Source: an uncultured Methanomicrobiales archaeon (lineage in GTDB: Archaea > Halobacteriota > Methanomicrobia > Methanomicrobiales > Methanospirillaceae). From it: DNA of 64,000 bases. Below the pieces are notes generated by a model. It had not been told where the DNA came from and did not search any database. It saw nothing but the letters and a program-made list of their open reading frames with translations. A program made the translations under genes and the position numbers. Position 1 is the first letter of the stretch, and each line of letters starts with the position of its first letter. This document shows, in pieces, positions 9,734 through 19,615 of the stretch. The stretch spans positions 1 through 64,000 of the forward strand of contig CAILCG010000023.1 in assembly GCA_903832665.1 (NCBI GenBank), given 5' to 3'.

Positions 9734-10579
9734 ATGGTCATAATCATCGATGGAAAAAAGTGCTCGGAGATGCGTCTGGAACTCCTCAAAGACGAGATTG
9801 CAGATTCCGGGCTCTATCCCCACCTTGCTACCGTGATCGTGGGCAGCGACCCCGCTTCGAAGATGTACGTGCGAATGAAGCACCGTGCCTGCGAGCAGGT
9901 TGGTATCGGATCAGTGGGCATCGAACTGCCCGAAGATGCGACCACTGCAATGGTGCTCGAAGCGGTCATGCGGCTGAACCGGGATCCCGATATTGACGGG
10001 ATTCTCGTCCAGCTCCCCCTCCCGAAACAGGTGGATGCGGAACGCGTGATCGAAGCAATACGTCCCGAAAAAGACGTGGACGGGTATCACCCGGAGAACC
10101 TGGGGCTCCTCTTCTCGGGCAAGCCCCGGTTTACTTCCTGCACCCCTACGGGGATCATGACCCTCCTGAAAGAATACAAGATCCCGATCGCAGGTGCCCG
10201 TGCAGTCGTTGTCGGGCGCAGCATCGATGTCGGCCGCCCCATGGCGGCCCTGCTGCTCAATGCCGATGCTACCGTCACGATCTGCCACAGCAGGACAAAG
10301 AACCTTGCTGAAGAATTACAACGGGCCGATATTCTTGTTTCAGCGATTGGAAAGGCCCATTTCATCCAGCCGGATATGGTAAAGCCGGGAGCGGTTGTCA
10401 TCGATGTAGGCATCAACCACCTGGATGGCAAACTGGTGGGCGACGTCGACTATGCAACAGTGAGCGGGATCGCGTCCGCGATCACGCCGGTTCCCGGGGG
10501 CGTGGGACCCATGACCATCGCCACCCTGATGGAGAATACCTACCGGGCAGCAAAGGTGAAGGCATGCGACAGTGCGTAA
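9734..10579 (+). CDS. folD: bifunctional methylenetetrahydrofolate dehydrogenase / methenyltetrahydrofolate cyclohydrolase
   Basis: 281 aa, full length. Visible FolD motifs are [14 protein letters not shown] with the catalytic Lys, [22 protein letters not shown], the Rossmann segment [19 protein letters not shown], and the C-terminal [18 protein letters not shown]. It oxidises methylene-H4F to formyl-H4F with NADP in the cytoplasm, providing C1 units for purines. Many methanogens lack FolD and use only H4MPT-type carriers; Methanosarcina barkeri is a known exception. Its presence here therefore suggests a parallel tetrahydrofolate pathway. It overlaps the next gene by 16 bp. Confidence 0.96.
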   Translation: MVIIIDGKKCSEMRLELLKDEIADSGLYPHLATVIVGSDPASKMYVRMKHRACEQVGIGSVGIELPEDATTAMVLEAVMRLNRDPDIDGILVQLPLPKQVDAERVIEAIRPEKDVDGYHPENLGLLFSGKPRFTSCTPTGIMTLLKEYKIPIAGARAVVVGRSIDVGRPMAALLLNADATVTICHSRTKNLAEELQRADILVSAIGKAHFIQPDMVKPGAVVIDVGINHLDGKLVGDVDYATVSGIASAITPVPGGVGPMTIATLMENTYRAAKVKACDSA

Positions 10580-11376
10580 TCAACAAGATCGCGATCGGGG
10601 GCGATGCGCCCGTCAGGCTGATGGGGGTCATCAACTGCAGCTATGAGTCATTCTATACGGACTCCTATATCCCCACCAACGAGATTCACAAAAAAGCCGT
10701 AGAGATGATCGAACAGGGGGCAGATCTCATCGATCTCGGAGCCCGTAGCACGGCCCCCAATGCCCAGGCGATCAGCGGTGCCGAGGAAGCATCCCGTATC
10801 GATGCGGCCCTCAAAGAACTCGACGGGACAGGCTTTACCATCTCCGTCGACACAATGAACCCATGGGTGCTCGACATCTGTATCAGGCATGGCATCCATG
10901 CGGCAAACGATATCTCCGGGTTGTCGTCACCGGTGTATGCGAAGAAGGTGGCCGATGCCGGGCTGCCGGCAATAGTGATGGCGGCAAATTACAACCCGGG
11001 TGACGCAGTCGGGCTTGACGCAACATTGGCAACGCTGAAAACCGTAGCGGGCCGGTGTGAAGCGGCCGGGATAGACAATTATGTGCTTGACCCGGGCGTA
11101 GGGTACTGGAGTCCCCTGCGATCCCCGGAAAACGACTGGGAACTCTGCCAGAATTACGAGCGTTTTTCTGAGTTCGGCCGCCCGGTCCTTGCCGCAATCT
11201 CGCGCAAAAGCTTCATCGGAAACCTGGTGAACCGGGAGCCGGAGGACCGGCTTGCCGGAAGTCTTGCGGTGACCATGGTCCTGCTCCAGAAGGGAGCATC
11301 CATTGTCCGGGCCCACGATGTTCCCCAGACCCGGGATCTCATCTCGGTCTATGAGCGGATGGTGAAGCGGACGTGA
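10564..11376 (+). CDS. dihydropteroate synthase-related protein
   Basis: 270 aa TIM-barrel of the pterin-binding family. Seen are [16 protein letters not shown] (the pterin/Mg loop corresponding to MGVLNVTPDSF), DLGARSTAP (bacterial DIGGESTRP), a TISVDTMNP strand, NDISGLS, and C-terminal [10 protein letters not shown] and VRAHDV. It should join a pterin diphosphate to a p-aminobenzoate-type acceptor. In archaea this family is assigned to folate or methanopterin synthesis; which acceptor is used cannot be read from sequence. It overlaps folD by 16 bp and cofE by 4 bp (GTGA), so it is translationally coupled. Confidence 0.85.
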   Translation: MRQCVINKIAIGGDAPVRLMGVINCSYESFYTDSYIPTNEIHKKAVEMIEQGADLIDLGARSTAPNAQAISGAEEASRIDAALKELDGTGFTISVDTMNPWVLDICIRHGIHAANDISGLSSPVYAKKVADAGLPAIVMAANYNPGDAVGLDATLATLKTVAGRCEAAGIDNYVLDPGVGYWSPLRSPENDWELCQNYERFSEFGRPVLAAISRKSFIGNLVNREPEDRLAGSLAVTMVLLQKGASIVRAHDVPQTRDLISVYERMVKRT

Positions 11377-12149
11377 ACACCTCTTTTGAGGTGTTCGGGC
11401 TTTCGACCGGAATCATCCGCAGCGGCGACTCCATTGCAGAACGTGCTGCGGATGCAGCAGACCGGCAATGCGGAGGGATACGGGAGGGCGACATCCTGGT
11501 GTTTGCGGAGACAGCGGTTGCATCAGCGGAAGGAAATATCATCGATCTCGCCACCATCACCCCCTCCTCCCATGCCATAGAGCTGGGAGAAAAATACCAG
11601 ATGGACCCCCGCACCGCAGAAGTCGTGCTGCGGGAGAGCGATTCGATTGTCGGCGGGATCCCCGGCTTCCTCTTATGCATGAAAGGCGGCACTCTCCTGC
11701 CCAATGCCGGGGTTGATGCCTCGAATGCTCCACCGGGTTGTGTAACACCCCTTCCCAAAAATCCCGACCAGAGCGCCCTTACCATCAAGACTTTTTTCGA
11801 TCGCCGGTACGGCGTAAAGGTGGGCGTTATCATCGCCGACAGCCGGACGCATGCGATGCGACTCGGGTGCAGCGGGGTTGCGATTGGTTGTGCGGGAATT
11901 ACCGCGGTCATCGATGATCGGGGCCGGAGCGATCTCTTCGGGCGAAAACTCGAAGTGACAAAACGGGCGGTGGGAGACAACATCGTTTCTGCAGCCGAAC
12001 TGGTGATGGGCGAAGCCGATGAATGCACACCGGTAGCGATCGTCCGGGGCATCGGTCTTCCTATCGGGGATCAGGTTGGTATCGATTCCATCGCCGCCGA
12101 CGAGTGCCTCTTCATGGGCGTGTTTGCAAAGTCCCGTAAGCAGGAGTAG
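11373..12149 (+). CDS. cofE: coenzyme F420-0:L-glutamate ligase CofE
   Basis: GTP-dependent ligase that adds one or two glutamates to F420-0. It has 258 aa, starts with GTG within a GTGA overlap, and matches CofE throughout: EGDILVFAETAVASAEGN, the segment VLRESDSIVGGIPGFLLC, CMKGGTLLPNAGVDASN (typical NAGVDxSN), a VIIADSRTHAMRLGC strand, and IGCAGI. It is the last gene of the glyA-folD-DHPS-cofE unit. cofC (15390) and cofG (17678) lie within 6 kb, so much of F420 synthesis is clustered here. Confidence 0.96.
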   Translation: MNTSFEVFGLSTGIIRSGDSIAERAADAADRQCGGIREGDILVFAETAVASAEGNIIDLATITPSSHAIELGEKYQMDPRTAEVVLRESDSIVGGIPGFLLCMKGGTLLPNAGVDASNAPPGCVTPLPKNPDQSALTIKTFFDRRYGVKVGVIIADSRTHAMRLGCSGVAIGCAGITAVIDDRGRSDLFGRKLEVTKRAVGDNIVSAAELVMGEADECTPVAIVRGIGLPIGDQVGIDSIAADECLFMGVFAKSRKQE

Positions 12150-12315
12150 ACCGGCCCCTAGGGGAACCTGACCGGCTACCTGTTACTTTCCTGAAGGATA
12201 GTATGGGCATTATTGCGGAGTATGCTGAATACGTGAGTCAGCAAGAGAAAAAGGCAGGAACTTCCCGTTTGCTGCCCCGATCCGGGCAGTCGATCATTTT
12301 TCCTGCAGATACCTG

Positions 12316-14103
12316 GTGAATACCTTGGATACAACCACGCAACCGGGTATGCCGGTCCCGGATACCGGCACGCCCGAAACAGGCCTCCCCTACAAGTGGG
12401 TCGCCCTTTCGAATACTACCATTGCCACGTTCATGGCCACGGTCAACGGGAGTATCATCTTAATCTCCCTGCCGGCCATCTTCAACGGCATCAGCATCAA
12501 CCCGCTTACCTCCTTCCAGTACCTGCTCTGGATGCTGATGGGATACGGGGTAGTCACGGCAACCCTCCTGCTCAGTTTCGACAGGCTTTCCGATATGTAC
12601 GGAAGGGTACGGCTCTACAACATCGGGTTTGCCATATTTACCGCCGGATCTATCCTGCTCTTCCTCACGCCCAGTACGGGAGATACGGGCGCTATCGAAA
12701 TGATCTTCTTCCGTCTCATCCAGGCAGTCGGGGCAGCGTTCATCTTCTCCAACAGTGCTGCGATCCTCACCGATGCATTTCCGCCTGACGAGCGGGGCAA
12801 GGTCCTTGGCCTGAACATGGTTGCAGCCCTCTCGGGCCAGTTCATCGGCCTGCTGATCGGGGGCATCCTGGCGGTCTACAACTGGCGCTATGTCTTTCTC
12901 ATCAGCGTCCCGTTCGGGGTCATCGGCACCATCTGGGCGTTCATGAAACTCAGAGAACCGGCCTACCCGAAGAAGGCCCGCAAGATCGATCTCTGGGGCA
13001 ACGTGACCTTTGTCGGGGGCCTCACGATATTCCTGGTCGGGATCACCTATGCCTTGGTCCCATACGGGAACGATGGTATGGGCTGGGCAAACCCCTGGGT
13101 GATCGGATCGATGGCTGCCGGTCTCCTGCTGCTCCTCGCATTTCCCTTCGTGGAGAGCCGGGGCGAGGACCCGATGTTCTCCATGGACCTCTTCCGGATC
13201 CGGAACTTTGCCTACGGCAATGCAGCCGGGTTCCTCTCCGCAATCGCCCGGGGCGGGGTAATGATCATCCTCATCATGCTCCTGCAGGGGATCTGGCTGC
13301 CCCTGCACGGCTACAGCTACGAGTCCACACCGTTCTGGGCCGGGGTGTACATGCTCCCCCTGACCATCGGATTTGTGATCATGGGACCGGTCTCGGGACT
13401 CTTCTCGGACAAGTACGGCGCACGCTGGATCAGCACTCTCGGCATGATCCTGGTGGCGATCTCGTTTGTCATCCTTGCCCTGCTGCCGTATGACTTCGAG
13501 TACCTCCCGTTTGCCATTGCCCTGCTGATCATGGGCATCGGAAACGGTATGTTCGCCTCGCCGAACTCTGCAGCCATCATGAATTCCGTACCTGCGGGGG
13601 ATAGGGGGGTCGCTTCGGGTATGATGTCGACCCTGATGAATTCGGGGTTCGTGATCAGCATGGGGATGTTCTTCACCATCATTGTCGTTGGCCTGACCAG
13701 GGAGTTTCCCGCCTCCCTTTCATCCGCGCTCACGAGCGCCGGGGTATCCCAGCTCATCCCCGCGATGAGTCATATCCCCCCCACCGGTGCCCTCTTTGCG
13801 GCGTTCCTGGGGTACAACCCGGTGCAGATGATCCTTGCCGAACTTCCACTCTCCGTGACGGCAGCGATCTCCCCGGCCACCCTGGCCCATGCCTTCATGC
13901 CCTCGCTCGCATCCACATTTATTGTTGGCGCCATCATCTCGCTCATTGCAGCGGCGCTGTGCTCCCGGGGTGGCGAGAAATACGTGCATGAGATACACAC
14001 TCCCGTCACAGCAGCCTCAAACGGGGAGACCGAATCGAAAGAGGTAACCGGGGATAAAGATAACATGAATAGAGCACGGACAGAGATGAGGGAACAGAGA
14101 TGA
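12316..14103 (+). CDS. MFS transporter, drug:H+ antiporter-2 (14-TM) type
   Basis: 595 aa with about 14 hydrophobic segments, typical of the DHA2 family. The loop 2-3 motif is present as [15 protein letters not shown], and a motif-C-like [18 protein letters not shown] lies in the second half. It is an inner-membrane proton-driven exporter of unknown substrate. It starts with GTG at 12316. The C-terminal tail is hydrophilic. Its stop overlaps the universal stress protein gene by 4 bp (ATGA), so the two are co-translated. No regulator lies next to it. Confidence 0.92.
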   Translation: MNTLDTTTQPGMPVPDTGTPETGLPYKWVALSNTTIATFMATVNGSIILISLPAIFNGISINPLTSFQYLLWMLMGYGVVTATLLLSFDRLSDMYGRVRLYNIGFAIFTAGSILLFLTPSTGDTGAIEMIFFRLIQAVGAAFIFSNSAAILTDAFPPDERGKVLGLNMVAALSGQFIGLLIGGILAVYNWRYVFLISVPFGVIGTIWAFMKLREPAYPKKARKIDLWGNVTFVGGLTIFLVGITYALVPYGNDGMGWANPWVIGSMAAGLLLLLAFPFVESRGEDPMFSMDLFRIRNFAYGNAAGFLSAIARGGVMIILIMLLQGIWLPLHGYSYESTPFWAGVYMLPLTIGFVIMGPVSGLFSDKYGARWISTLGMILVAISFVILALLPYDFEYLPFAIALLIMGIGNGMFASPNSAAIMNSVPAGDRGVASGMMSTLMNSGFVISMGMFFTIIVVGLTREFPASLSSALTSAGVSQLIPAMSHIPPTGALFAAFLGYNPVQMILAELPLSVTAAISPATLAHAFMPSLASTFIVGAIISLIAAALCSRGGEKYVHEIHTPVTAASNGETESKEVTGDKDNMNRARTEMREQR

Positions 14104-14534
14104 CCAACCGGTTATTTGGGAAGATCCTGGTCGCAACTGACGGATCAGAAAGAAAAATGGCCGCTGTAGAAGAGGCCCTGACCATCGGGCGGGCATGCGG
14201 ATCTACGGTAATCGCGGCGTATGTGATGGATGTCGGCGTATTCGAATCCGCGTCCCCTGACGTGGTGGTTGTGCGCGATACCTGGTCCGTGATCCAGCGG
14301 GAAGCAGAAGCTGCACTTGAACGAATCCGCACGATCGCGGATGGGGTAGACCTCCAGACCGTGACTCTCAAAGGGAAACCGGCTGTCGAGGTCGTGAAGT
14401 ATGCAACAGAAAATACAGTCGATCTCATCGTTATCGGAACGAAAGGGAAACGGGGCTTTGAGCTGTTGCTGCTCGGCAGTGTTGCCGAGAAGGTCGTTCA
14501 ATCGGCACCCTGCAAGGTTCTTGTTGTGAAGTAA
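14100..14534 (+). CDS. universal stress protein (UspA family)
   Basis: 144 aa. It has the N-terminal ILVATDGSE strand-loop and the ATP-binding G-2X-G-9X-G(S) motif in [20 protein letters not shown], ending with the canonical APCKVLVVK. It is a soluble nucleotide-binding protein. The 4-bp overlap with the MFS gene suggests it modulates or reports on that transporter; this pairing is common, but the role here is inferred. Confidence 0.92.
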   Translation: MTNRLFGKILVATDGSERKMAAVEEALTIGRACGSTVIAAYVMDVGVFESASPDVVVVRDTWSVIQREAEAALERIRTIADGVDLQTVTLKGKPAVEVVKYATENTVDLIVIGTKGKRGFELLLLGSVAEKVVQSAPCKVLVVK

Positions 14535-14638
14535 ACCATTCGGGGAGATGCCCTGATCACCCGAAAGGGAGTTCTGTCCCGGACAGCAGGGACAAATTAA
14601 AAAAATAAGGTGGAGCGGGTTTGATCCGGTGAAATTCC

Positions 14639-15406
14639 TTACCGCTGGATCTGCCCGAGGGCTTCGAGCGCTCGTTTGGCAGCGGCCTGTTCCGCCTGCT
14701 GTTTTGTTACGCCGGTACCTTCACCCAGGAGTTCGTTCCTGAAAAAAACCTGGCAGGTGAAGATCGGTTTGTGATCGGGACCAGTCCGGATGGTCTCGCG
14801 ATACTCCGGTACATCCGACCGGTCTTTTTTCTGGTAATATTCCTGCAGGATACCTTTTGCATTCTGGCTGGGGTTGTAGCTGTTCAGTGCGTCTTTCATG
14901 ATCGCATTGACAAAAAAGATCACATCGTCGAGCCCGACTTCACAGTACAGGGCCCCGATAAATGCCTCGAACGCGCCACCGGTGATTCGTTCGCCGTAGG
15001 TATTCTGTTCTCCGATGGATCGCGGAATCAGCCGCGAAAAGGCCCTCTTCTCGTGCTTACGCGTCAGGGCATCGAGCGCCCGGTTTGAGACCACCCCGCT
15101 GAGGATCTTCGTCATCGATCCCTCATCAAGCACGGTATCGCGCTGGGTGAAGAGTGACTGGGCGATAATAAGACTCAGCACACGGTCACCGAGGAACTCG
15201 TACCGCTGCCAGTCCTCTTTGGTTATATCCCACCGGTCAGTGCCCGGGATGCCATAGGCCGCATTGAACCGGGTAACAAAAGTGTCGATAATCCGGGTGA
15301 CATCAGGTTCCGGACTATACAGGAGTTCCATGAGTGATAGCCCGGACTGTCCATTCATATCAGGAATACGGCCGAACTTCAGGATAAAACTATCGCTTCC
15401 TTTCAA
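14639..15406 (-). CDS. rnc: ribonuclease III
   Basis: 255 aa with the bacterial-type class 1 RNase III layout. The nuclease domain has the signature YEFLGDRVLSLIIAQ and a second acidic motif GAFEAFIGALYCEVG. A C-terminal double-stranded RNA-binding domain runs from about NAKGILQEYYQKK to KQQAEQAAAKRALEALG. It cleaves dsRNA. RNase III is uncommon in archaea, where rRNA processing is usually by splicing endonuclease, so this gene is notable. ATG 15406 lies inside cofC (17-bp overlap), implying co-transcription. It converges with the UspA gene. Confidence 0.93.
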   Translation of the reverse strand: MKGSDSFILKFGRIPDMNGQSGLSLMELLYSPEPDVTRIIDTFVTRFNAAYGIPGTDRWDITKEDWQRYEFLGDRVLSLIIAQSLFTQRDTVLDEGSMTKILSGVVSNRALDALTRKHEKRAFSRLIPRSIGEQNTYGERITGGAFEAFIGALYCEVGLDDVIFFVNAIMKDALNSYNPSQNAKGILQEYYQKKDRSDVPEYRETIRTGPDHKPIFTCQVFFRNELLGEGTGVTKQQAEQAAAKRALEALGQIQR

Positions 15407-16016
15407 CCCCTACCCGGCCCTTGTCCACTACCAGCGAGATGCCCTGTTCTTCGAGATATGCCCTGCTCTTGCCCGTACCGTGGATCAGCAGCTCTGCCAG
15501 GTCTTCTTTCTCATCGATATCCGTGTGGAGCCGGAACGAGTCGATCACTTCGCAGGAGAGCCCTTCATCCTGTGCGATCTTCATGTGCTTGGAAAAACTC
15601 TGCCCGTAATAATCGAAATGGAACCGCTTGGTATCCTTGATGAAGATCACATTGGTCCCCCCGCCACGCCCGGGAACGATCGCCATATCGCTCTCAGTAC
15701 CGGTGACCCTGAGGATAGACGCCCGGTCTGCCAGAGGTAGATCCGCCATGAGGATGAGAAGCGGACCGGCACAATCCGGGAGGATCTGGTTCAAAGAACC
15801 GCTGAGATCGGCATCTTTTATCGTGATCTGGACATCCTCACTGTCATAGAGCTCGGTGCTGACAATCACCGGAGTGCAGTTGGCATCAATGGTCGTCGTG
15901 ATAACATCCTGGAGCATGGCACGGGCAAATGCCTCCCGTTCTGGCTGGTCGAGGATATCTGACAGTCGTGTCTTTGGGTTTATTGGCTTATAGGGAATGA
16001 GAGCGTGCGGGCACAT
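15390..16016 (-). CDS. cofC: 2-phospho-L-lactate guanylyltransferase CofC
   Basis: 208 aa. It catalyses activation of 2-phospholactate (or a related phospho-acid) with GTP in F420 synthesis. The N-terminus LIPYKPINPKTRLS is the nucleotidyltransferase P-loop-like motif of CofC; LLILMADLPLA holds the metal-binding Asp, and PGRGGGTNVIF binds guanine. The C-terminus SFRLHTDIDEKEDLAELLIHG is also typical. It overlaps rnc downstream by 17 bp. It is transcribed away from the plus-strand gene at 16124, with about 107 bp between them for two promoters. Confidence 0.95.
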   Translation of the reverse strand: MCPHALIPYKPINPKTRLSDILDQPEREAFARAMLQDVITTTIDANCTPVIVSTELYDSEDVQITIKDADLSGSLNQILPDCAGPLLILMADLPLADRASILRVTGTESDMAIVPGRGGGTNVIFIKDTKRFHFDYYGQSFSKHMKIAQDEGLSCEVIDSFRLHTDIDEKEDLAELLIHGTGKSRAYLEEQGISLVVDKGRVGVERKR

Positions 16017-16123
16017 TGCATACCGGTGTACGCGGGGCAGAGGAAAAAAGATACTGATATGCTTTTTTCCGGCAGATAAGAAAATCCCGCAGGTTTAACT
16101 TCCCGGATGCAGATAATTCCGGC

Positions 16124-16621
16124 ATGGATGAATGCGGATTTACCGTAAAGAAGATGCCAGCCAAGATCATCATGGGAATCAAACGCCGGACCTCGAACGC
16201 CGATGGCAGGAGCGTTGCCGATATTCCCGCCTGCTGGCAGGATTTCCTTTCGCAAGGAGTGGCAGCAAAGATTCCCGACCGTGCCAAGACTCCGGCTTTT
16301 TTTGCGGTATACTCGGAATACGAGAGCGACTGGACCGGCGAATATTCCTTTATGATTGGGAGCGAAGTGACAAAGGCCGACACGATTCCCGAGGGACTTG
16401 CCGTTACCAGGATTCCTGCTCAGACGTACGCAGTGTTTAATGCCGCCGGCCCCATGCCGGATGCGCTCTTGGGAGTCTGGATGTCGGTCTGGGGGACAAA
16501 CCTTCCCCGGACCTATACCTGTGACTTCGAGTGGTACGATGCACGGTTCACCCGCCCGGAGAATAAGGAGATCGATGTCTACGTGGCGATTAACGAAAAG
16601 CAACTCGAAAAAATTGCCTGA
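16124..16621 (+). CDS. GyrI-like / AraC effector-binding domain protein
   Basis: 165 aa, a stand-alone effector-binding fold: FTVKKMPAKIIMGIKRRTSN, then WQDFLSQGV, a TPAFFAVYSEYESDWTGEYSFMIGSEV repeat half, IPAQTYAVF, and a final DFEWYDARF...EIDVYVAI. No DNA-binding domain is attached. Family members bind small hydrophobic or cationic molecules. It is monocistronic and converges with the histidine kinase gene. Confidence 0.85.
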   Translation: MDECGFTVKKMPAKIIMGIKRRTSNADGRSVADIPACWQDFLSQGVAAKIPDRAKTPAFFAVYSEYESDWTGEYSFMIGSEVTKADTIPEGLAVTRIPAQTYAVFNAAGPMPDALLGVWMSVWGTNLPRTYTCDFEWYDARFTRPENKEIDVYVAINEKQLEKIA

Positions 16622-16627
16622 AAATCG

Positions 16628-17512
16628 TCATCTTTTTCTTTTTTTTACGTACGGAGCGTCCCCTGAGGGAATTGTTGCAATAAAGGCCAAAAAAAAGGGC
16701 ATCGGCTTTTTCGTGACGGGGAAAAATGACAGATAGTTCTTAGTGTTGCGGAGGTACCGGGGGCACCCCATTCTCACGGAAATGTTCCGGGGGATACGAA
16801 TTTCAAACCGGCTGCCTTTCCCCGGCTCCCCGGTCTCTTGTACCGTCATGCCGGTGAACTGGAGGATCTCTGCGGCAAGGAACAGACCCCAGCCGGTCCC
16901 TTTTCCAAAACCGCGCTCGAAGATTTTACTCTTGTCTTCGGTGGGAATACCGGTTCCATTGTCTTCCACAACCAGCAGGACTGCGGTATCGGTGCGGTTC
17001 ACCGTTATGCGAATATCCGTTGCGGCACCGCCGTGCCGCATGGTATTTTCGAACAGATTGGAAAATACCTTTTCCAGAAGGGAATCGGCATAGACGGATG
17101 CCCCACCGGTCAGATCGGTGACCTTGACCGCTTTCAGATTCGCGTCCTCGATCGCTATGTGTATTGCATTCTTCAGCAGCTGCCACCGGGAAGGCTCCGT
17201 GCCGATATTTTGGTATTCCTTGGCAAATTTGAAGAGGCGACGGATCTTGTCGATCGACAACTTCTCTTTTTCAATAAACGACCGCTGTTTCGGGTCTTCC
17301 ACCATCATCCCGAGCAGTTCATTATAGCCAACAATTGCTGTCATCTGGTTGAGTGCGTCGTGCCGGGTCACACTTCCGACGATCTGGAGCTTCTTTAACG
17401 CAAACTCCAGGGATTTTTTCAGCTCGGCCTGCGTGGGTTCAGTCCCGGGGTGTTCCCCGCACTGGCATCCGGCCGCACCGTTCACCGCATCCGGTACATT
17501 CTTTTGTTCCAT
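16628..17512 (-). CDS. cytoplasmic sensor histidine kinase, possibly frameshifted at the very C-terminus
   Basis: 294 aa. A short Cys-containing N-terminus precedes a HisKA-like helix with the phosphoacceptor H51 in SVTRHDALNQMTAIVGY, then an N box (VFSNLFENTMRHGG), G1 box (VVEDNGTGIP), F box and GTGWGLFLA. There is no membrane segment or sensor domain, so the signal is internal or via a partner; no response regulator is adjacent. After RFEIRIP the frame runs into an odd, basic, Phe-rich tail of about 55 residues. One extra base in the G5 run at 16789-16793 would give RFEIRIPPEHFREN and a stop at 16740, a normal kinase ending. Confidence 0.88.
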   Translation of the reverse strand: MEQKNVPDAVNGAAGCQCGEHPGTEPTQAELKKSLEFALKKLQIVGSVTRHDALNQMTAIVGYNELLGMMVEDPKQRSFIEKEKLSIDKIRRLFKFAKEYQNIGTEPSRWQLLKNAIHIAIEDANLKAVKVTDLTGGASVYADSLLEKVFSNLFENTMRHGGAATDIRITVNRTDTAVLLVVEDNGTGIPTEDKSKIFERGFGKGTGWGLFLAAEILQFTGMTVQETGEPGKGSRFEIRIPRNISVRMGCPRYLRNTKNYLSFFPVTKKPMPFFLAFIATIPSGDAPYVKKRKR

Positions 17513-17677
17513 TATCCCCCTTCCAGCGATACTACCAGCAGATTTGCCTGTTGTCTTGGTATTGTCATCTATGAACGGTGCAGTTCTTTATGTTTGCCAT
17601 TATGCCGTTACCTTAACAACGCAGGGTATACACTAAAAAGGGATTACTTTTCAATAGGTATTACGGAGAATTTGTCT

Positions 17678-18661
17678 ATGGAGCCCCGGGTCATCACCTT
17701 CTCAAAAAATGTTTTTCTACCCCTCACCACGGTATGTCGGAACCGGTGCGGGTACTGTTCCTTCCGGACTGCCCCGGGTGAGGGATGCCTCCTCACGAGA
17801 GAAGCGATCGAAGGGACACTCCGGCAGGGGGCTGCCATGGGGTGCACAGAGGCGCTCTTGACCTTTGGCGAGCGCCCGGAAGAGGAGCCCGGGTTCCTGC
17901 CATATCTCGAAGTCGCGGGGTACCCCACTATTCTCGATTATTGCGAGGCAATGTGCTGGAAGAGCATCGAGTACGGGGTCCTGCCGCACACGAATGCCGG
18001 TATCCTCACGTTCGACGAGATGGAACGCCTCCGTGCGGTGAATGCCAGCATGGGACTCATGCTGGAGACCACTGCGCGGATCCCTGCTCACGCTACCTCA
18101 AAAGGCAAGGAACCGGAGGTCCGGCTCGCGATGATGGAAGATGCGGGGAGACTCAAAATCCCGTTCACCACCGGCCTGCTTCTCGGTATTGGTGAGACGA
18201 TGGCGGACCGGGAGGAGTCTCTCTACGCGATCCGGGATATTCACCGGCGCTATAAGCACATCCAGGAGATCATCATCCAGAACTTCTGCCCCAAGCCCGG
18301 CACGCCGATGGCGAACCAGCCGGTTCCCACGACCGACGAGATCTGCAGAACGATCCGGCTGGCCCGCGAGATCCTGCCCCGCGAGATCGCGATCCAGATC
18401 CCCCCCAACCTGATCGATGCCACGCTGCTCATCCCCTGCGGGGTGGACGACCTGGGCGGGGTCTCGCCGCTCACCATCGACTACGTAAACCCCGAACACC
18501 CGTGGCCGGCATTCGAGGAACTCAAAAAGATCGCCGGGGATGCCCATCTTAAAGAGCGGCTCTGCATCTACCCGCAGTATATTGAGCGGGGCTGGTACCA
18601 CCCCGATTTGCAACCACTAATAAACCGGCTCGCACAAACAATTAAGCAAAGGGGCAGTTGA
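17678..18661 (+). CDS. cofG: 7,8-didemethyl-8-hydroxy-5-deazariboflavin synthase subunit CofG
   Basis: Radical SAM enzyme that, with CofH, makes the F0 chromophore of F420. The cluster motif CRNRCGYC (CX3CX2C) lies about 20 residues in, followed by the family-typical GFLPYLEVAG and LPHTNAGILTFDEM, a LMLETTARI strand, IIIQNFCPKPGTPM, and GVDDLGGVSPLTIDYVNPEHPWP. Start ATG 17678 has GGAG about 9 bp upstream; the longer open frame from 17450 lacks this. cofH is not in the window. The stop overlaps or abuts purC, so the two are likely co-transcribed. Confidence 0.97.
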   Translation: MEPRVITFSKNVFLPLTTVCRNRCGYCSFRTAPGEGCLLTREAIEGTLRQGAAMGCTEALLTFGERPEEEPGFLPYLEVAGYPTILDYCEAMCWKSIEYGVLPHTNAGILTFDEMERLRAVNASMGLMLETTARIPAHATSKGKEPEVRLAMMEDAGRLKIPFTTGLLLGIGETMADREESLYAIRDIHRRYKHIQEIIIQNFCPKPGTPMANQPVPTTDEICRTIRLAREILPREIAIQIPPNLIDATLLIPCGVDDLGGVSPLTIDYVNPEHPWPAFEELKKIAGDAHLKERLCIYPQYIERGWYHPDLQPLINRLAQTIKQRGS

Positions 18662-18663
18662 CC

Positions 18664-19383
18664 GTGAAGCAGAAAAAACTCCTGTACGCCGGCAAGGCAA
18701 AATCGGTATTCCGTACCGATGTGGATGGGAAACTTATTGTCGAATTCCGTGACGACATCACCGCATTTGATGGCGGGAAGAAAGATGTGCTCAAGAACAA
18801 GGGCAGTTACAATGCGGAAGTCTCGGCATTCCTTTTTGAGTACCTGGCGAAAAATGGCGTGAAAACCCATTTTGTGAGCATGATCGATCCCCGCCACATG
18901 GTGGTGCGCGAACTCCAGATGATCCCGCTCGAAGTGATCGTGAGGAACGTTGCCGCCGGATCGATTGTGCGGAACCTTCCGTTCAAAGAGGGGACAAAAC
19001 TCGATCCTCCGATCATTGTGATCGACTACAAGGATGATGCCCGGCATGATCCGATGCTCAATGACGATCTCATCATTGCTCTCAAGATCGCCACGCCGGC
19101 CGAACTCAAAAAGATCAAAAAGATTGCGCTTGAGATAAACCGGCTGCTCTTTGACCTGATGGCTGCGCAGGGCATCACCCTGGTGGACTTTAAGCTCGAG
19201 TTCGGCAGGCAGGGAAAAACGATCTTCCTTGGCGACGAGATCAGCATGGATTCGATGCGGCTCTGGGACAAGAAGAGCGGCGAGTCCCTGGACAAGGATG
19301 TGTACCGCTTTGAAAAGGGCGACGTGATGGCCACCTACAACCGGGTGGCACAGCGTATCACCACGCCGGCAAAGAAGAAGTAA
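18664..19383 (+). CDS. purC: phosphoribosylaminoimidazole-succinocarboxamide synthase (SAICAR synthetase)
   Basis: ATP-dependent enzyme joining aspartate to CAIR in purine synthesis. It has about 239 aa. Motifs are LLYAGKAKSVFRTD with the ATP loop, DITAFDGGKKD, PLEVIVRNVAAGSIV, LVDFKLEFG, and LGDEISMDSMRLWD. I prefer GTG 18664, which has AGGGGC about 8 bp upstream; a TTG at 18658 overlapping the cofG stop as TTGA would add two residues. It is coupled to cofG. Confidence 0.96.
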   Translation: MKQKKLLYAGKAKSVFRTDVDGKLIVEFRDDITAFDGGKKDVLKNKGSYNAEVSAFLFEYLAKNGVKTHFVSMIDPRHMVVRELQMIPLEVIVRNVAAGSIVRNLPFKEGTKLDPPIIVIDYKDDARHDPMLNDDLIIALKIATPAELKKIKKIALEINRLLFDLMAAQGITLVDFKLEFGRQGKTIFLGDEISMDSMRLWDKKSGESLDKDVYRFEKGDVMATYNRVAQRITTPAKKK

Positions 19384-19615
19384 CGAAAAAAGACGGGGGG
19401 CCATTATTCCCTCCCACCGGGATTTACCCGGCATCGTGACTAAATGGGGAAATGACCTGGCGGGCAATAAGCCGACCACTCCTGCGAGAAAACCCACCGG
19501 TTTTGGGATGTGGCCTCCCTCGCGTTTCGATCCGGGATCGGATTGAAACGAACACAAAGACTATTGTCTCGAATACATAAACTATCGATACAGGATACAG
19601 GACAATTACGATACT

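Noticed and set aside
12460..13308. 282-codon minus-strand frame opposite the MFS gene
   Set aside because: Highly charged with no hydrophobic core, the reverse image of membrane helices.
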